Positions 34,918 through 43,396 of a stretch of 43,688 bases of DNA are shown here, in pieces. The notes below the pieces were generated by a model that ran no database searches, had not been told where the DNA came from, and saw only the letters and a program-made list of their open reading frames with translations. How positions within the stretch are numbered: the first letter of the stretch is position 1; the number at the start of each line of letters is the position of its first letter. The stretch covers positions 1-43,688 of the forward strand of contig NZ_JAMZIK010000056.1 of assembly GCF_024178315.1 (NCBI RefSeq), written 5' to 3'. The stretch comes from Siccirubricoccus soli (GTDB taxonomy: Bacteria; Pseudomonadota; Alphaproteobacteria; Acetobacterales; Acetobacteraceae). A program made the translations under genes and the position numbers.

Positions 34918-34947
34918 TTGCGGGGTGAACATCGCTGGCGCTTTATC
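34918..34947 (+). promoter_or_regulatory. Possible sigma-70-type promoter
   Basis: TTGCGG (34918-34923) and TTTATC (34942-34947), spacer 18 bp, in a locally A+T-richer stretch of the divergent gap. It would serve the small membrane ORF and perhaps the TPR-glycosyltransferase gene downstream. Match to consensus is moderate only. Confidence 0.3.
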
Positions 34948-34956
34948 GCGCCAAAG

Positions 34957-35214
34957 ATGCGGGTGATGGATGTGGCATACTCCCCAGAGGATCTGATCCC
35001 GGAGCGCACCCATGGCGATGCGCTGGCCCTGCCGGCGGCGCCCGGCGCGGCGGCGGGCAGCGCCGCATCCCCGACCCCGGCGGCCCCGCCGGGGCTGCTG
35101 CGCCAGGCGCTCGCCCTTGGGGCCGTCGATCTTGCCCTGCTGCTGCTGCGGGCCGCCGCGGTCCTGGTGTTGCTCTCCCCGCTGCTGGTCGGGGCCTTGC
35201 TGATCTTCGGCTGA
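34957..35214 (+). CDS. Hypothetical small membrane protein
   Basis: 85 aa from the ATG at 34957; an alternative start at 34966 and a longer frame from 34861 exist. Codon third positions are strongly G/C, which supports coding. The first half is Ala/Pro-rich; the second half holds one or two membrane segments (AVDLALLLLRAAAVLVLLSP then LLVGALLIFG). No domain recognised. It lies between the divergent glycosyltransferase genes, 137 bp before the TPR fusion. Confidence 0.45.
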   Translation: MRVMDVAYSPEDLIPERTHGDALALPAAPGAAAGSAASPTPAAPPGLLRQALALGAVDLALLLLRAAAVLVLLSPLLVGALLIFG

Positions 35215-35351
35215 GGGATGGACTGCCCGCCCGGTGCTTCGGGCGGGCGCCGGAAGGCGGGCTCCGCGCCCCGGGTTCGCAGCCGCACGGCGTCGCGGTA
35301 ATGCTGGCCCCGAGGCGGTCCGGCACGGCCGGCCGGCGAGGAGAAGCCTGC

Positions 35352-37676
35352 ATGGATCAGCACGCCCCGTCCGACAGCACCCGGCCCACCGCGGAGGAAT
35401 TGCTGGCCCGCGCCGATGGGCTGCGGGACCACCGGGAGTGGACGGAGGCGGCGCAAGCCTATGCCGGCTATCTCCGCCTGCGGCCGGAGGACTGGCCGAT
35501 CTGGGTGCAGTACGGCCACTGCATGAAGGAAGCAGGCGACCCCCGCGCCGCGCTGCTGCTCTACCGGGAGGCGGAGCGCCTGCAACCGGAGGATGCCGAC
35601 CTGCACCTGCAGATCGGCCATGCGCTGAAGCTGCTGGGCCGGCTGGAGGAAGCCTTCGAGGAATATGCCCGGGCCCTGACACTCGACCCCGGCAATGCGG
35701 CGGCGCGGCAGGAGCTGATGGCGACCGACCCGGTGCCCGACGCACCGCAGACCGCAGCAGCGCCCGCCCCCCCGCCGCCCGCCCCGGCCATGCCCGCCGC
35801 CCCGCCCCCAGCCCAGCCCGCCACGGCCGCGCCGCCCCCTTGGCCAGCGCCGCCGCGCCAGCCGGAGCCCGCTGCGGCGTCCCTCCCCACCCCGGCCCCG
35901 GCCGAGGCGGCCGCGCCCGGCAGCGCCGCCACGGTGGTGTTCGATGCCTCCGACCTGCTCGACTATTTCCGGCACAACCGGGCGCCCACCGGCATCCAGC
36001 GGGTCCAGCTCAACCTGATCCGGGAAGCGCTGCAGGGCGCGGCGCCAGCGGTGGCGGCCGCCTTCGACCCGCAGCGCAGCACCTGGGTGGCGCTGCCCAC
36101 CGCGCTCTTCCTCCGCCTCGCCACCCTGTCCCGCACCGGCACCGACATCGCCGAGCCGGACTGGGCCGCCGCCATCGCGGAGGTGCGGCAATTGCTGCGC
36201 GAAAGTCCGCCGCTGGCCTTCCCCGAGGGCAGCCGGCTGGTCAATCTCGGCACCTCCTGGTGGATCCCGGACTATCTGCGCCGGGTGCGGGAGGCGAAGG
36301 CGCGCCACGGGCTGCGCTACATCCCCTTCATTCATGACTGCATCCCGCTGCTGCTGCCGGAGCATTGCGCCGCGGGGCTCGTCGAGGAGTTCGCCCGCTG
36401 GTTCGCCGCCATGGCGCTGCATGCCGATGCGGTGCTGACCAACTCCGAATGCACCAAGCGGGATTTCCTCGATCAGCTCGCGCAGTACCTGCCCGGGCTC
36501 AGCCTGCCGGCCCGGGTGCTGCGGCTGGATGCGGCGGAGCCGGCCGTCGCGGCGCCGCCGCCCGCCGCCGGGCAGCCGCCCTTCATCCTCTGCGTCGGCA
36601 CCATCGAAAGCCGCAAGAACCACCTGCTGCTGTTCAATGCTTGGCTGACCCTGGTGCGCAAGCACGGGGCGGAGGCGGTGCCGGAGCTGGTCTGCGTCGG
36701 CAAGAAGGGCTGGCTGGCGGAGGCGGCGCTGGCGCTGCACGCCAATTCCCCCACCCTCCGCGCCAGGGTGCGGCTGCTGCACCATGTCTCGGACACGGTG
36801 CTGGAGGGGCTGTACCGGGACTGCCTCTTCACCGTGTACAACAGCTTCTACGAGGGCTGGGGCCTGCCGGTCACGGAGAGCCTGGCGCATGGTAAGCTGG
36901 CGCTGGTGCCGGACCATTCCTCGCTGCGCGAGGCCGGGGGCGAGGCGGCGCTCTATTTCCAGCCGCAGAACGAGCCCGACCTGGTCGCCAAGCTGGAGCG
37001 GCTGATCTTCGAACCCGGCTTCCGCGCCGCGCAGGAGGCCGCCATTGGACAGAAGCTGCGGCTGCGGCGCTGGCCGGACCTGGCCGGGGAGCTGCTGGGC
37101 CTCGTCGAAGCGGAGCTGCCGGCGTTGCCGCCGCCCCTCGCCCGGCTGGGCTTCCGCCTGGGCGAGATCCATGAGCTGCGACTGCTGCCGGGCCATCGCC
37201 CCTCTCCCGCCATGGCGGTGGCGGATGCGCTGCGCGAGGGCCCGGGCTGGGAGCGGCTGGAACGCTGGGGCTGCTGGACCACGCCTGCAGGCCCGGCCCG
37301 GCTGCGCCTGCCCCTGCCGGAGGGGCTGGAGGGCGACCGGCTGCGGGTGATGCTGGAGCTGCGCGCCCCGCCGGCGGGCAGCCGGGCCGCGCTGCGCGCC
37401 CATGCCGCCGATGCCGAGCCCGGCCCCTTCCGTAGCCTGGAGCTGACGGCCGGCGGCACCATCTTCGTGGCCCTGCCGGTGGTGGCCGGCGCGGCGCGGG
37501 AGCTGGTGGTGGAGATCGCTCCCGGCGAGGCGGTGACCCTGCCCGCCGAAGGGACCCTGCCGCAGCGCCAGGTGAGCCTCGGCGTAGTCAGCCTGATGGC
37601 CTGCCGCGAGGAGGATCTGGCGGCGCGGCTGGACTATCTGGAGCGGAAGGGCCTGCCGCTGCGATCCCTGCAATGA
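35352..37676 (+). CDS. TPR-GT4 glycosyltransferase fusion
   Basis: 774 aa, ATG at 35352 with GAGGAGAAG upstream. TPR units cover about residues 14-118 (EWTEAAQAYAGYLRLRPEDW, DPRAALLLYREAERLQPEDA, GRLEEAFEEYARALTLDPGN). A Pro/Ala linker spans about 127-190. A GT-B domain from about 195 has PTGIQRVQLNLIREAL, FIHDCIPLLLPEH, ILCVGTIESRKNHLLLFNAW and NSFYEGWGLPVTESLAHG. The last ~150 residues form a beta-rich, probably sugar-binding, domain. TPR-linked transferases often act on protein acceptors, so flagellin or another surface protein is a candidate target (inference). Confidence 0.9.
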   Translation: MDQHAPSDSTRPTAEELLARADGLRDHREWTEAAQAYAGYLRLRPEDWPIWVQYGHCMKEAGDPRAALLLYREAERLQPEDADLHLQIGHALKLLGRLEEAFEEYARALTLDPGNAAARQELMATDPVPDAPQTAAAPAPPPPAPAMPAAPPPAQPATAAPPPWPAPPRQPEPAAASLPTPAPAEAAAPGSAATVVFDASDLLDYFRHNRAPTGIQRVQLNLIREALQGAAPAVAAAFDPQRSTWVALPTALFLRLATLSRTGTDIAEPDWAAAIAEVRQLLRESPPLAFPEGSRLVNLGTSWWIPDYLRRVREAKARHGLRYIPFIHDCIPLLLPEHCAAGLVEEFARWFAAMALHADAVLTNSECTKRDFLDQLAQYLPGLSLPARVLRLDAAEPAVAAPPPAAGQPPFILCVGTIESRKNHLLLFNAWLTLVRKHGAEAVPELVCVGKKGWLAEAALALHANSPTLRARVRLLHHVSDTVLEGLYRDCLFTVYNSFYEGWGLPVTESLAHGKLALVPDHSSLREAGGEAALYFQPQNEPDLVAKLERLIFEPGFRAAQEAAIGQKLRLRRWPDLAGELLGLVEAELPALPPPLARLGFRLGEIHELRLLPGHRPSPAMAVADALREGPGWERLERWGCWTTPAGPARLRLPLPEGLEGDRLRVMLELRAPPAGSRAALRAHAADAEPGPFRSLELTAGGTIFVALPVVAGAARELVVEIAPGEAVTLPAEGTLPQRQVSLGVVSLMACREEDLAARLDYLERKGLPLRSLQ

Positions 37677-37685
37677 TCACCGGCT

Positions 37686-37705
37686 TGGGAAGTCCAGACT
37701 TCCCA
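37686..37705. terminator. Hairpin between convergent genes
   Basis: Arms tgggaagtc (37686-37694) and gacttccca (37697-37705), nominal 2-nt loop, 9 bp after the TPR-glycosyltransferase stop. It can serve both that gene and the convergent alpha/beta hydrolase gene. No U-run. A second, weaker palindrome (GCCGGCC-AGG-GCCGG) lies near 37762-37776. Confidence 0.55.
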
Positions 37706-37872
37706 GCCTCGGTATTGCGCCCGGGCTCGATGTGGCAGCTGTGCCCCGAATTCAGCAATATGCCGGCCAGGGCCGGTATGAGGGGCGGAGTCGAGGTTTG
37801 CCGGTCGGCGGCAGGCCCGCCCCCCTCCACCGGAACCCGGCCCCGGCCTGGGGTCAGGTTCCGGCAGTCCGG

Positions 37873-39078
37873 TCAGCTCGCCAGGAAATGCCGGATCCGG
37901 TCGGCATGCGGGGCCATGCCGGCCACGCCGTTGAGATGCCCGAGCGGGCCCGCCAGCTCCGCCATCTCCACCTGCTTCCCGGCCTTGCGCAGCACCTCGG
38001 CGAAATCCCGCACGGCCTCGAGGGCGAAGATGCGGTCGGTGGTCGCCGGCAGCATCAGCCAGCGCCGCGGCGCCCCGGCCATGGCCGCGGCGAGGGAAGG
38101 ATACTCGTTGAGGAAGAGCTGGTTGGCCCGGACCATGTAAAGGAAGGAGTTGGCGTCCGAGGTCCGCGCCCGCGCCGCCACCGTGTCATCCAGCCATTTC
38201 TCGATGGCGAAGCGGTCACCGATGCGGCGGGCCGGGTCCTGGCCCTCCGGCACCTTGTGGTCGTATTGCGCGGCCCAGGCGCGGTCGCGGGCATGCAGGG
38301 TGACGATCTTCCAGGCCTCGGCCAGCCCGCGCAGCGGCGGCTCCCGCCCCTGGCCGTAGTAGTCGCCCTCCCGCCAATTCGGGTCGAGCCGGATCGGCGC
38401 GGCCCAGATGTTCAGCCAGCCCTGCAGCCAGGCATCGATCTCGGCGGCGATCACCGGCATGACTCGGGCGCAGAAATCGGGATAGGCAGCCGCCCATTCG
38501 ATGGATTGTAGCCCGCCATTGGAGGGGCCGGCGACCAGCGCCAGCTTCTTCACCCCGAGGCTGTCGAGCAGCTTCTTCTGGCTCTCGACGAAGTCCCGCA
38601 TGGCGATGACCGGGAAGCTCATCCCCCAGGGCCGGCCGGTATCCGGGTTCAGCGTCGCCGGACCGGTGGTGACGGTGCCGGCATCCGGCACGTTGACGTT
38701 GACCAGCGTATCGACTGCCACGACGAAGTAACGACCGGTGTCGATCGCCTTGCCGGGGCCGATGATGGCGTCCCACCATCCCCGTGGCCCGTTGGCCGTC
38801 ACCTGGCCCCAGGCATGGCTGTTGCCGGAGAAGAAGTGGCAGATGAGGACGGCGTTGTCCCCCGCCGCGTTGAGCCTGCCCTCCGTCTGGTAGCCGAGGC
38901 GGAGGTTGGGGATGGTGGCGCCGCCGCGGGTGCGGAAGGCGCCGCCCTCGAACACCTTCTTCTCGATGAGGGCAGAGGCCTGGGCAGGCGCCTGGCCCTG
39001 GGCCGCGGCGCGCTCCGCCCCAGGGCCTGCCGCGGCAGCGATCGCCAGCCCGGCTCCGAGCATGCTCCGTCTCTCCAT
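37873..39078 (-). CDS. Exported alpha/beta hydrolase of the MetX (homoserine acetyltransferase) family
   Basis: 401 aa from the ATG at 39076-39078, with AGGGAGGG about 7 nt upstream. The N-terminus MERRSMLGAGLAIAAAAGPG is Tat-like, so the protein is probably exported, which is not usual for MetX. The core has NAVLICHFFSGNSHAWGQ, PGKAIDTGRYFVVAVDTLVN, the nucleophile Ser in VAGPSNGGLQSIEWAAAYPD (GPSNGG where true MetX has GGSMGG), and the catalytic His in GPLGHLNGV. Probably an acyl esterase or transferase of unknown substrate rather than a methionine enzyme. Confidence 0.85.
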   Translation of the reverse strand: MERRSMLGAGLAIAAAAGPGAERAAAQGQAPAQASALIEKKVFEGGAFRTRGGATIPNLRLGYQTEGRLNAAGDNAVLICHFFSGNSHAWGQVTANGPRGWWDAIIGPGKAIDTGRYFVVAVDTLVNVNVPDAGTVTTGPATLNPDTGRPWGMSFPVIAMRDFVESQKKLLDSLGVKKLALVAGPSNGGLQSIEWAAAYPDFCARVMPVIAAEIDAWLQGWLNIWAAPIRLDPNWREGDYYGQGREPPLRGLAEAWKIVTLHARDRAWAAQYDHKVPEGQDPARRIGDRFAIEKWLDDTVAARARTSDANSFLYMVRANQLFLNEYPSLAAAMAGAPRRWLMLPATTDRIFALEAVRDFAEVLRKAGKQVEMAELAGPLGHLNGVAGMAPHADRIRHFLAS

Positions 39079-39309
39079 CGCTGCCCTCCCTTCGTTCTGC
39101 CGCAGTCTGGCCATGCACCATGGCAAGGGCAAGGCGCGGCCTGCGCGTCGGCGTGCCGGATGCGCGCCCCGCCGGACCGCCATCGACCTTCATGAGTCCA
39201 TGGTCCGAATCCGGTGCCGGGTGATTCCCCGTGCGAAGGCTTTGCTTTAGCCTCGCCCATCAGCCGGGCGCGAACGCCACGGCAGAAATAATGGGGGGTT
39301 GCGGACTTG

Positions 39310-41436
39310 ATGACCTTAACTCTGGTTTTGGTGATTGTGCTGGGGGCGACGTCGATCGCCTACGGCGTCGTCACCGCGAAGCAGGTGATGGCGCTGGATG
39401 CCGGCACCGCGCGGATGCAGGAAATCGCGAGGGCCGTGCAGGAGGGCGCCGGCGCCTATCTGCGGCGGCAATACACCACCATCGGCATCGTCGGCATCGT
39501 GCTCTTCGTGCTGGTGGTCGTGACTCTCGGCATCACCGTCGCGATCGGCTTCCTGATCGGCGCCGTACTATCCGGGGTGGCCGGCTTCATCGGCATGAAC
39601 GTCTCGGTCCGCGCCAATGTGCGCACCGCCCAGGCCTCCACCCGGTCGCTCGCCGCCGGGCTGGACGTGGCGTTCAAATCCGGCGCCATCACCGGGCTGC
39701 TGGTGGCCGGCCTCGCCCTGCTCGGCGTCGCCATCTACTTCTTCATCCTGGTGGTGATCGGCGGCCATGCGCCGAATGACCGACTGGTGATCGACGCGCT
39801 GGTGGCGCTCGGCTTCGGCGCCTCGCTCATCTCCATCTTCGCCCGGCTCGGCGGCGGCATCTTCACCAAGGGCGCCGATGTGGGCGGCGACATGGTCGGC
39901 AAGGTCGAGGCCGGCATCCCCGAGGACGACCCCCGCAACCCCGCCACCATCGCCGACAATGTGGGCGACAATGTCGGCGACTGTGCCGGCATGGCGGCCG
40001 ACCTGTTCGAGACCTATGCGGTGACCATGGTCGCCACCATGGTGCTGGCGGCGATCACCTTTGCCGGCAATGCCGGGATGCTGCAGGCCGGCATGCTCTA
40101 CCCGCTGGCGATCGGCGCGGTCTGCGTCATCACCTCCATCATCGGCACCTATTTCGTGAAGCTGCCTTCCAACAACTCCATCATGGGGGCGATGTATCGC
40201 GGCTTCATCGTCACCGGATTGCTCTCCCTGGTCGTGCTGCTGCCGCTGACCTACCTCATCTGGGGCAGCGGCACGATCACTGCGGGCGGCACCAGCTTCG
40301 GGCCCTTCGCGCTCTTCCTCTGCGGGATCGTCGGGCTGGCGGTGACGGGCGCCATCATCGTGGTGACGGAATACTACACCGGCACGGGCTTCCGGCCGGT
40401 GAAGGCCATCGCCGAAAGCTCCGTCACCGGCCATGGCACCAATGTCATCCGCGGCCTCGCCGTCTCCATGGAGAGCACGGCACTGCCGGCGCTGATCATC
40501 ATCGCCGGCGTGCTGGTGGCCTACAACCTGGCCGGGCTCTACGGCATCGCCATCGCGGTGACGACGATGCTGGCGCTGGCCGGCATGGTGGTGGCGCTCG
40601 ACGCCTTCGGCCCGGTGACGGACAATGCCGGCGGCATTGCCGAGATGGCCGGGCTGCCGAAGGAGATCCGGGTCACCACGGATGCGCTGGATGCGGTGGG
40701 CAACACCACCAAGGCGGTCACCAAGGGCTACGCCATCGGCTCGGCCGGCCTCGGCGCGCTGGTGCTGTTCGCGGCCTATACCCAGGACCTCAGCTACTTC
40801 GCCGCCAACGCAGCGCAGTATCCCTACTTCACCGGGGTCGGGGCGCTGACCTTCAGCCTCTCCTCCCCCTATGTCGTCATGGGGCTGCTCTTCGGCGGGG
40901 CCCTGCCCTTCCTGTTCGGCGGCATGGCGATGACGGCGGTCGGCCGCGCGGCAATGAGCGTGGTGGAGGAGGTGCGGCAGCAATTCCGGGAGAAGCCCGG
41001 CATCATGGAGGGCCGCGACCGGCCAGATTATGGCCGCGCCGTGGACATCCTGACCAAGGCGGCGATCAAGGAGATGATCATCCCCTCGCTGCTGCCGGTG
41101 CTCTCGCCGCTGGTCTGCTATTTCGGCGTCCAGGCCATTGCCGGGAAGGCCGCGGCCTTCGAGGCGCTGGGGGCGATGCTGCTCGGCGTCATCGTCACCG
41201 GCTTCTTCGTGGCCGTCAGCATGACCACCGGTGGCGGCGCCTGGGACAATGCCAAGAAGTACATCGAGGAAGGCCACCATGGCGGCAAGGGATCGGAGGC
41301 CCACAAGGCGGCGGTCACCGGCGACACGGTGGGCGACCCCTACAAGGACACCGCCGGCCCGGCGGTGAACCCGATGATCAAGATCACCAACATCGTGGCG
41401 CTGCTGCTGCTGGCGATCCTGGCGCATAGCGGCTGA
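39310..41436 (+). CDS. hppA: K+-independent H+-translocating pyrophosphatase
   Basis: 708 aa, about 15-16 membrane helices. Hydrolyses PPi and pumps H+ across the membrane. [20 protein letters not shown] and [20 protein letters not shown] (about residues 190-225) bind Mg-PPi; the usual GAD is GGD here. [10 protein letters not shown] at 464-473 has Lys468 and Thr471, the signature of the K+-independent subfamily. The C-terminal [14 protein letters not shown] and [20 protein letters not shown] are conserved. ATG at 39310 (a TTG precedes it). The 5' gap 39079-39309 is divergent with the hydrolase gene. Confidence 0.97.
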   Translation: MTLTLVLVIVLGATSIAYGVVTAKQVMALDAGTARMQEIARAVQEGAGAYLRRQYTTIGIVGIVLFVLVVVTLGITVAIGFLIGAVLSGVAGFIGMNVSVRANVRTAQASTRSLAAGLDVAFKSGAITGLLVAGLALLGVAIYFFILVVIGGHAPNDRLVIDALVALGFGASLISIFARLGGGIFTKGADVGGDMVGKVEAGIPEDDPRNPATIADNVGDNVGDCAGMAADLFETYAVTMVATMVLAAITFAGNAGMLQAGMLYPLAIGAVCVITSIIGTYFVKLPSNNSIMGAMYRGFIVTGLLSLVVLLPLTYLIWGSGTITAGGTSFGPFALFLCGIVGLAVTGAIIVVTEYYTGTGFRPVKAIAESSVTGHGTNVIRGLAVSMESTALPALIIIAGVLVAYNLAGLYGIAIAVTTMLALAGMVVALDAFGPVTDNAGGIAEMAGLPKEIRVTTDALDAVGNTTKAVTKGYAIGSAGLGALVLFAAYTQDLSYFAANAAQYPYFTGVGALTFSLSSPYVVMGLLFGGALPFLFGGMAMTAVGRAAMSVVEEVRQQFREKPGIMEGRDRPDYGRAVDILTKAAIKEMIIPSLLPVLSPLVCYFGVQAIAGKAAAFEALGAMLLGVIVTGFFVAVSMTTGGGAWDNAKKYIEEGHHGGKGSEAHKAAVTGDTVGDPYKDTAGPAVNPMIKITNIVALLLLAILAHSG

Positions 41437-41500
41437 CGCTGCAGGGGGGATCGGCGGCACGGCCGCCGGTCCCCTCGCCCTTCTTCGGCGCGCCGGCAGG

Positions 41501-41533
41501 GCGGGATGGCTGAGTTTCGCTCAACCATCCCGC
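41501..41533. terminator. Bidirectional hairpin downstream of hppA
   Basis: Arms gcgggatgg (41501-41509) and ccatcccgc (41525-41533), then one C/A mismatch and tgag/ctca, loop TTTCG. It lies between hppA and the convergent leftward gene ending at 41641. The 41437-41640 gap holds nothing else recognisable. Confidence 0.65.
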
Positions 41534-41640
41534 TCTGGCCCCCTATTCGGCCGCGTGATTGACGGCTTCGGTCGATTCGACCTCAGCCGATCACGCTCCA
41601 GGCCCAGCCGAGCCCTTGCGACCTGCGACGGAACGGCGGC

Positions 41641-42060
41641 TCAGGCGGTCCGGCTGCGGACCAGGGACAGGATCTGGCCGGCCGGCTTGCCGGAAGCTTC
41701 GGCAATGCGCTGGTCCTGCGCCTCGATCTCGGCGCGGGCAGGGTCGTCGCCATCGAGGCCGCCCAGCAACTCCGCCGGCACTTTGCGGTTGGACCGGCGG
41801 CTGCCATCGGCATAGGTCACGTCGAACAGCACCCACTTCCCGTCATCTCGCTGCCTGGCCATGGGTTTGGCCTTCTCGGCCGCGGGGCCTCGGACGGGGG
41901 GCGGCATCGGCGCCGGCGCTTCCGGCGCGGCCATCTCCTCGCGGCCGGTGCGGCGCTCCGCCACGGCCGCCTCGCGCTCGCGCCGCTTGGCCTCCTGCTT
42001 CGCCTGCTTGCCGCGATTCACCTCGGCGCGTTGCTGACCATAATTCGGCCTGCGTGCCAT
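41641..42060 (-). CDS. Conserved hypothetical protein with basic N-terminus
   Basis: 139 aa. The ATG at 42058-42060 is preferred to that at 42061-42063 because AAGGAGG sits at better spacing. The N-terminus MARRPNYGQQRAEVNRGKQA followed by KQEAKRREREAAVAERRTG is highly charged and helical, of an RPNY-type family common in Alphaproteobacteria. A Pro-rich middle leads to a small C-terminal half (GKWVLFDVTYADGSRRSNRK and DPARAEIEAQDQRIAEASGK). Possibly nucleic-acid or ribosome associated; function unknown. Confidence 0.72.
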   Translation of the reverse strand: MARRPNYGQQRAEVNRGKQAKQEAKRREREAAVAERRTGREEMAAPEAPAPMPPPVRGPAAEKAKPMARQRDDGKWVLFDVTYADGSRRSNRKVPAELLGGLDGDDPARAEIEAQDQRIAEASGKPAGQILSLVRSRTA

Positions 42061-42105
42061 CATCCCCTCCTTCGTCAGAAGGGGCGCGCCCTTCAATGCT
42101 GCATG

Positions 42106-42318
42106 TCAGGCGAAGAGCTTCGGCGGCCCGCTGCGGAGCTGGCTTTCCAGCACCACGCGCTCATGCCCGTCCTGCTGGTGCTTCACCCGGTATTCCCGGT
42201 CGTTCGGCGGGCCCGGAAGCTGCCGCACCACGGTGTAGAGGCCGCGTGGCACGTTGGTGTCGTAGCGCCCCGGCACGAATTCGACGTTCTGGCCGACGCT
42301 GTAGAGATGCGGGGTCAT
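42106..42318 (-). CDS. Small conserved hypothetical protein
   Basis: 70 aa, ATG at 42316-42318 with AAGGAG 8 nt upstream. MTPHLYSVGQNVEFVPGRYD, then VPRGLYTVVRQLPGPPNDRE and YRVKHQQDGHERVVLESQL, reads as one SH3-like beta barrel. Related small proteins occur in Alphaproteobacteria beside the preceding type of gene. It ends 46 bp before that gene and follows cspA on the same strand, so the three may be co-expressed. No known function. Confidence 0.75.
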   Translation of the reverse strand: MTPHLYSVGQNVEFVPGRYDTNVPRGLYTVVRQLPGPPNDREYRVKHQQDGHERVVLESQLRSGPPKLFA

Positions 42319-42387
42319 GCGGCGTCTCCTTCCCACACGCAGGCAGGCCGGTGGGGCCGGCAGCTCAGCGCCGCCGGCCCCTTCGAA

Positions 42388-42594
42388 TCACTCGGCCTTC
42401 AGGTCGCAGGCGGAGAGCTTGCCCTGCTGGCCGCGCTGAATCTCGAAGCTGATGCGCTGGCCATCCTGCAGGCCGCTGAGGCCGGAGCGCTGCACATCCG
42501 AGATGTGGACGAAGACATCGGCGCCACCGCCCTCAGGCTGGATGAAGCCGTAGCCCTTGGTGGCGTTGAACCATTTCACGGTACCAGTAGCCAT
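42388..42594 (-). CDS. cspA: CspA-family cold-shock protein
   Basis: 68 aa, one cold-shock domain. MATGTVKWFNATKGYGFIQP has RNP1-type KGYGFI, and DVFVHISDVQRSGLSGLQDG has RNP2-type VFVH. Binds single-stranded RNA and DNA as an RNA chaperone in the cytoplasm. A long leader (up to about 140 nt if the promoter at 42734-42762 is real) contains a small hairpin, as in many cold-shock mRNAs. First of three small leftward genes. Confidence 0.95.
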   Translation of the reverse strand: MATGTVKWFNATKGYGFIQPEGGGADVFVHISDVQRSGLSGLQDGQRISFEIQRGQQGKLSACDLKAE

Positions 42595-42624
42595 GCGGGA
42601 ATTCCCATCATGCAAGGATGCCAC

Positions 42625-42641
42625 CTCGCGAACATCGCGAG
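42625..42641 (-). other. Leader hairpin of the cspA transcript
   Basis: Arms ctcgcg (42625-42630) and cgcgag (42636-42641), 5-nt loop, 31-47 nt upstream of the cspA ATG. Position suits an RNA structure in a cold-shock leader; no consensus cold box was recognised. Confidence 0.3.
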
Positions 42642-42733
42642 ACGGGCCAATCTGCCTCTCAGGACGGAAACCACGCTCGGTGCCCCTGGCGGGGCGAAAC
42701 GAAACAGGCCGAACCGGACGGGTTGACGCAGGG

Positions 42734-42762
42734 CATATGAGCCTGCGGCGGGCCGGCCACAA
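42734..42762 (-). promoter_or_regulatory. Possible cspA promoter
   Basis: Read leftward: TTGTGG (42762-42757), 17-bp spacer, CATATG (42739-42734). Spacing is ideal and the -10 is A/T-rich in a G/C-rich region. It would give a leader of roughly 130 nt before the cspA ATG. Confidence 0.35.
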
Positions 42763-42795
42763 GCCCAATCGTACGCCCGGTGCGGAAAGATCCGT

Positions 42796-43365
42796 TCAGC
42801 GCAGCCGCAGCCGCTCCGGAATCGGCAGCCCCAGCCGCACCGGCACGTTCCAGACCTCCCGCTCCGTCCGCAGCTTCTGGAACCCGGCGGCCAGATAGTT
42901 GGGCAGCGCCCGGGGATGGTCGGCGGTGCAGGTGTTCACCGTGACGGCGCGCTGCGCCTCGGCCCAGCCATCCTCCACCGCGCGGCGCAGGAAGGCGCGG
43001 CCGAGCCCGGTGCCCACCGCATGCGGCAGCAGGCCGAAATAGGAGAGGTTGACCAGCCCGCCATGCCGGCGGTCCAGCTCGTAGAACCCCGCCGGCTCGC
43101 CGCCGCGATAGAGCACGTGAATGGAAATGGCCGGCTCTGCCAGCAGCGCCGCGAGCTGGGCATCCGGCACGGTGCGGCGCAGCCACCAGACATAGCGGTG
43201 CCCCACCGTGTCGTAGAGATAGCGGTAGAAGGGCACGGTGCAGCGCTCCAGCCGCTCCAGCCGCGTATCCGCGGGCAGAGGGGGGGCTGGATCGGTCGGC
43301 CGCCGGTCCATCCGCAGGAAGGTGACGTCCACCGCGACGGGAATGACAGGTTCCGGCGCCATCAT
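42796..43365 (-). CDS. GNAT-family N-acetyltransferase
   Basis: 189 aa; two adjacent ATGs at 43363-43365 and 43360-43362. GNAT fold: ISIHVLYRGGEPAGFYELDR (beta4), LVNLSYFGLLPHAVGTGLGR with the acetyl-CoA loop of the Q/RxxGxG/A type (VGTGLGRAFLRRAVEDGW), then VTVNTCTADHPRALPNYLAA and GFQKLRTE. Acceptor unknown. It is 31 bp downstream of the rpoD end on the same strand. Confidence 0.88.
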   Translation of the reverse strand: MMAPEPVIPVAVDVTFLRMDRRPTDPAPPLPADTRLERLERCTVPFYRYLYDTVGHRYVWWLRRTVPDAQLAALLAEPAISIHVLYRGGEPAGFYELDRRHGGLVNLSYFGLLPHAVGTGLGRAFLRRAVEDGWAEAQRAVTVNTCTADHPRALPNYLAAGFQKLRTEREVWNVPVRLGLPIPERLRLR

Positions 43366-43396
43366 CCCAGCCCTGCCGGCCGGCCTGTCGCCATGG

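Noticed and set aside
34803-37673. Upstream extension of the GT4 gene starting at 34802
   Set aside because: It lies antisense to the TPR-glycosyltransferase gene and has no domain; the real start has a ribosome site and the GT-B loop.
41437-41640. tRNA or small RNA gene downstream of hppA
   Set aside because: No cloverleaf or anticodon arm could be drawn; only the terminator-like hairpin is supported.
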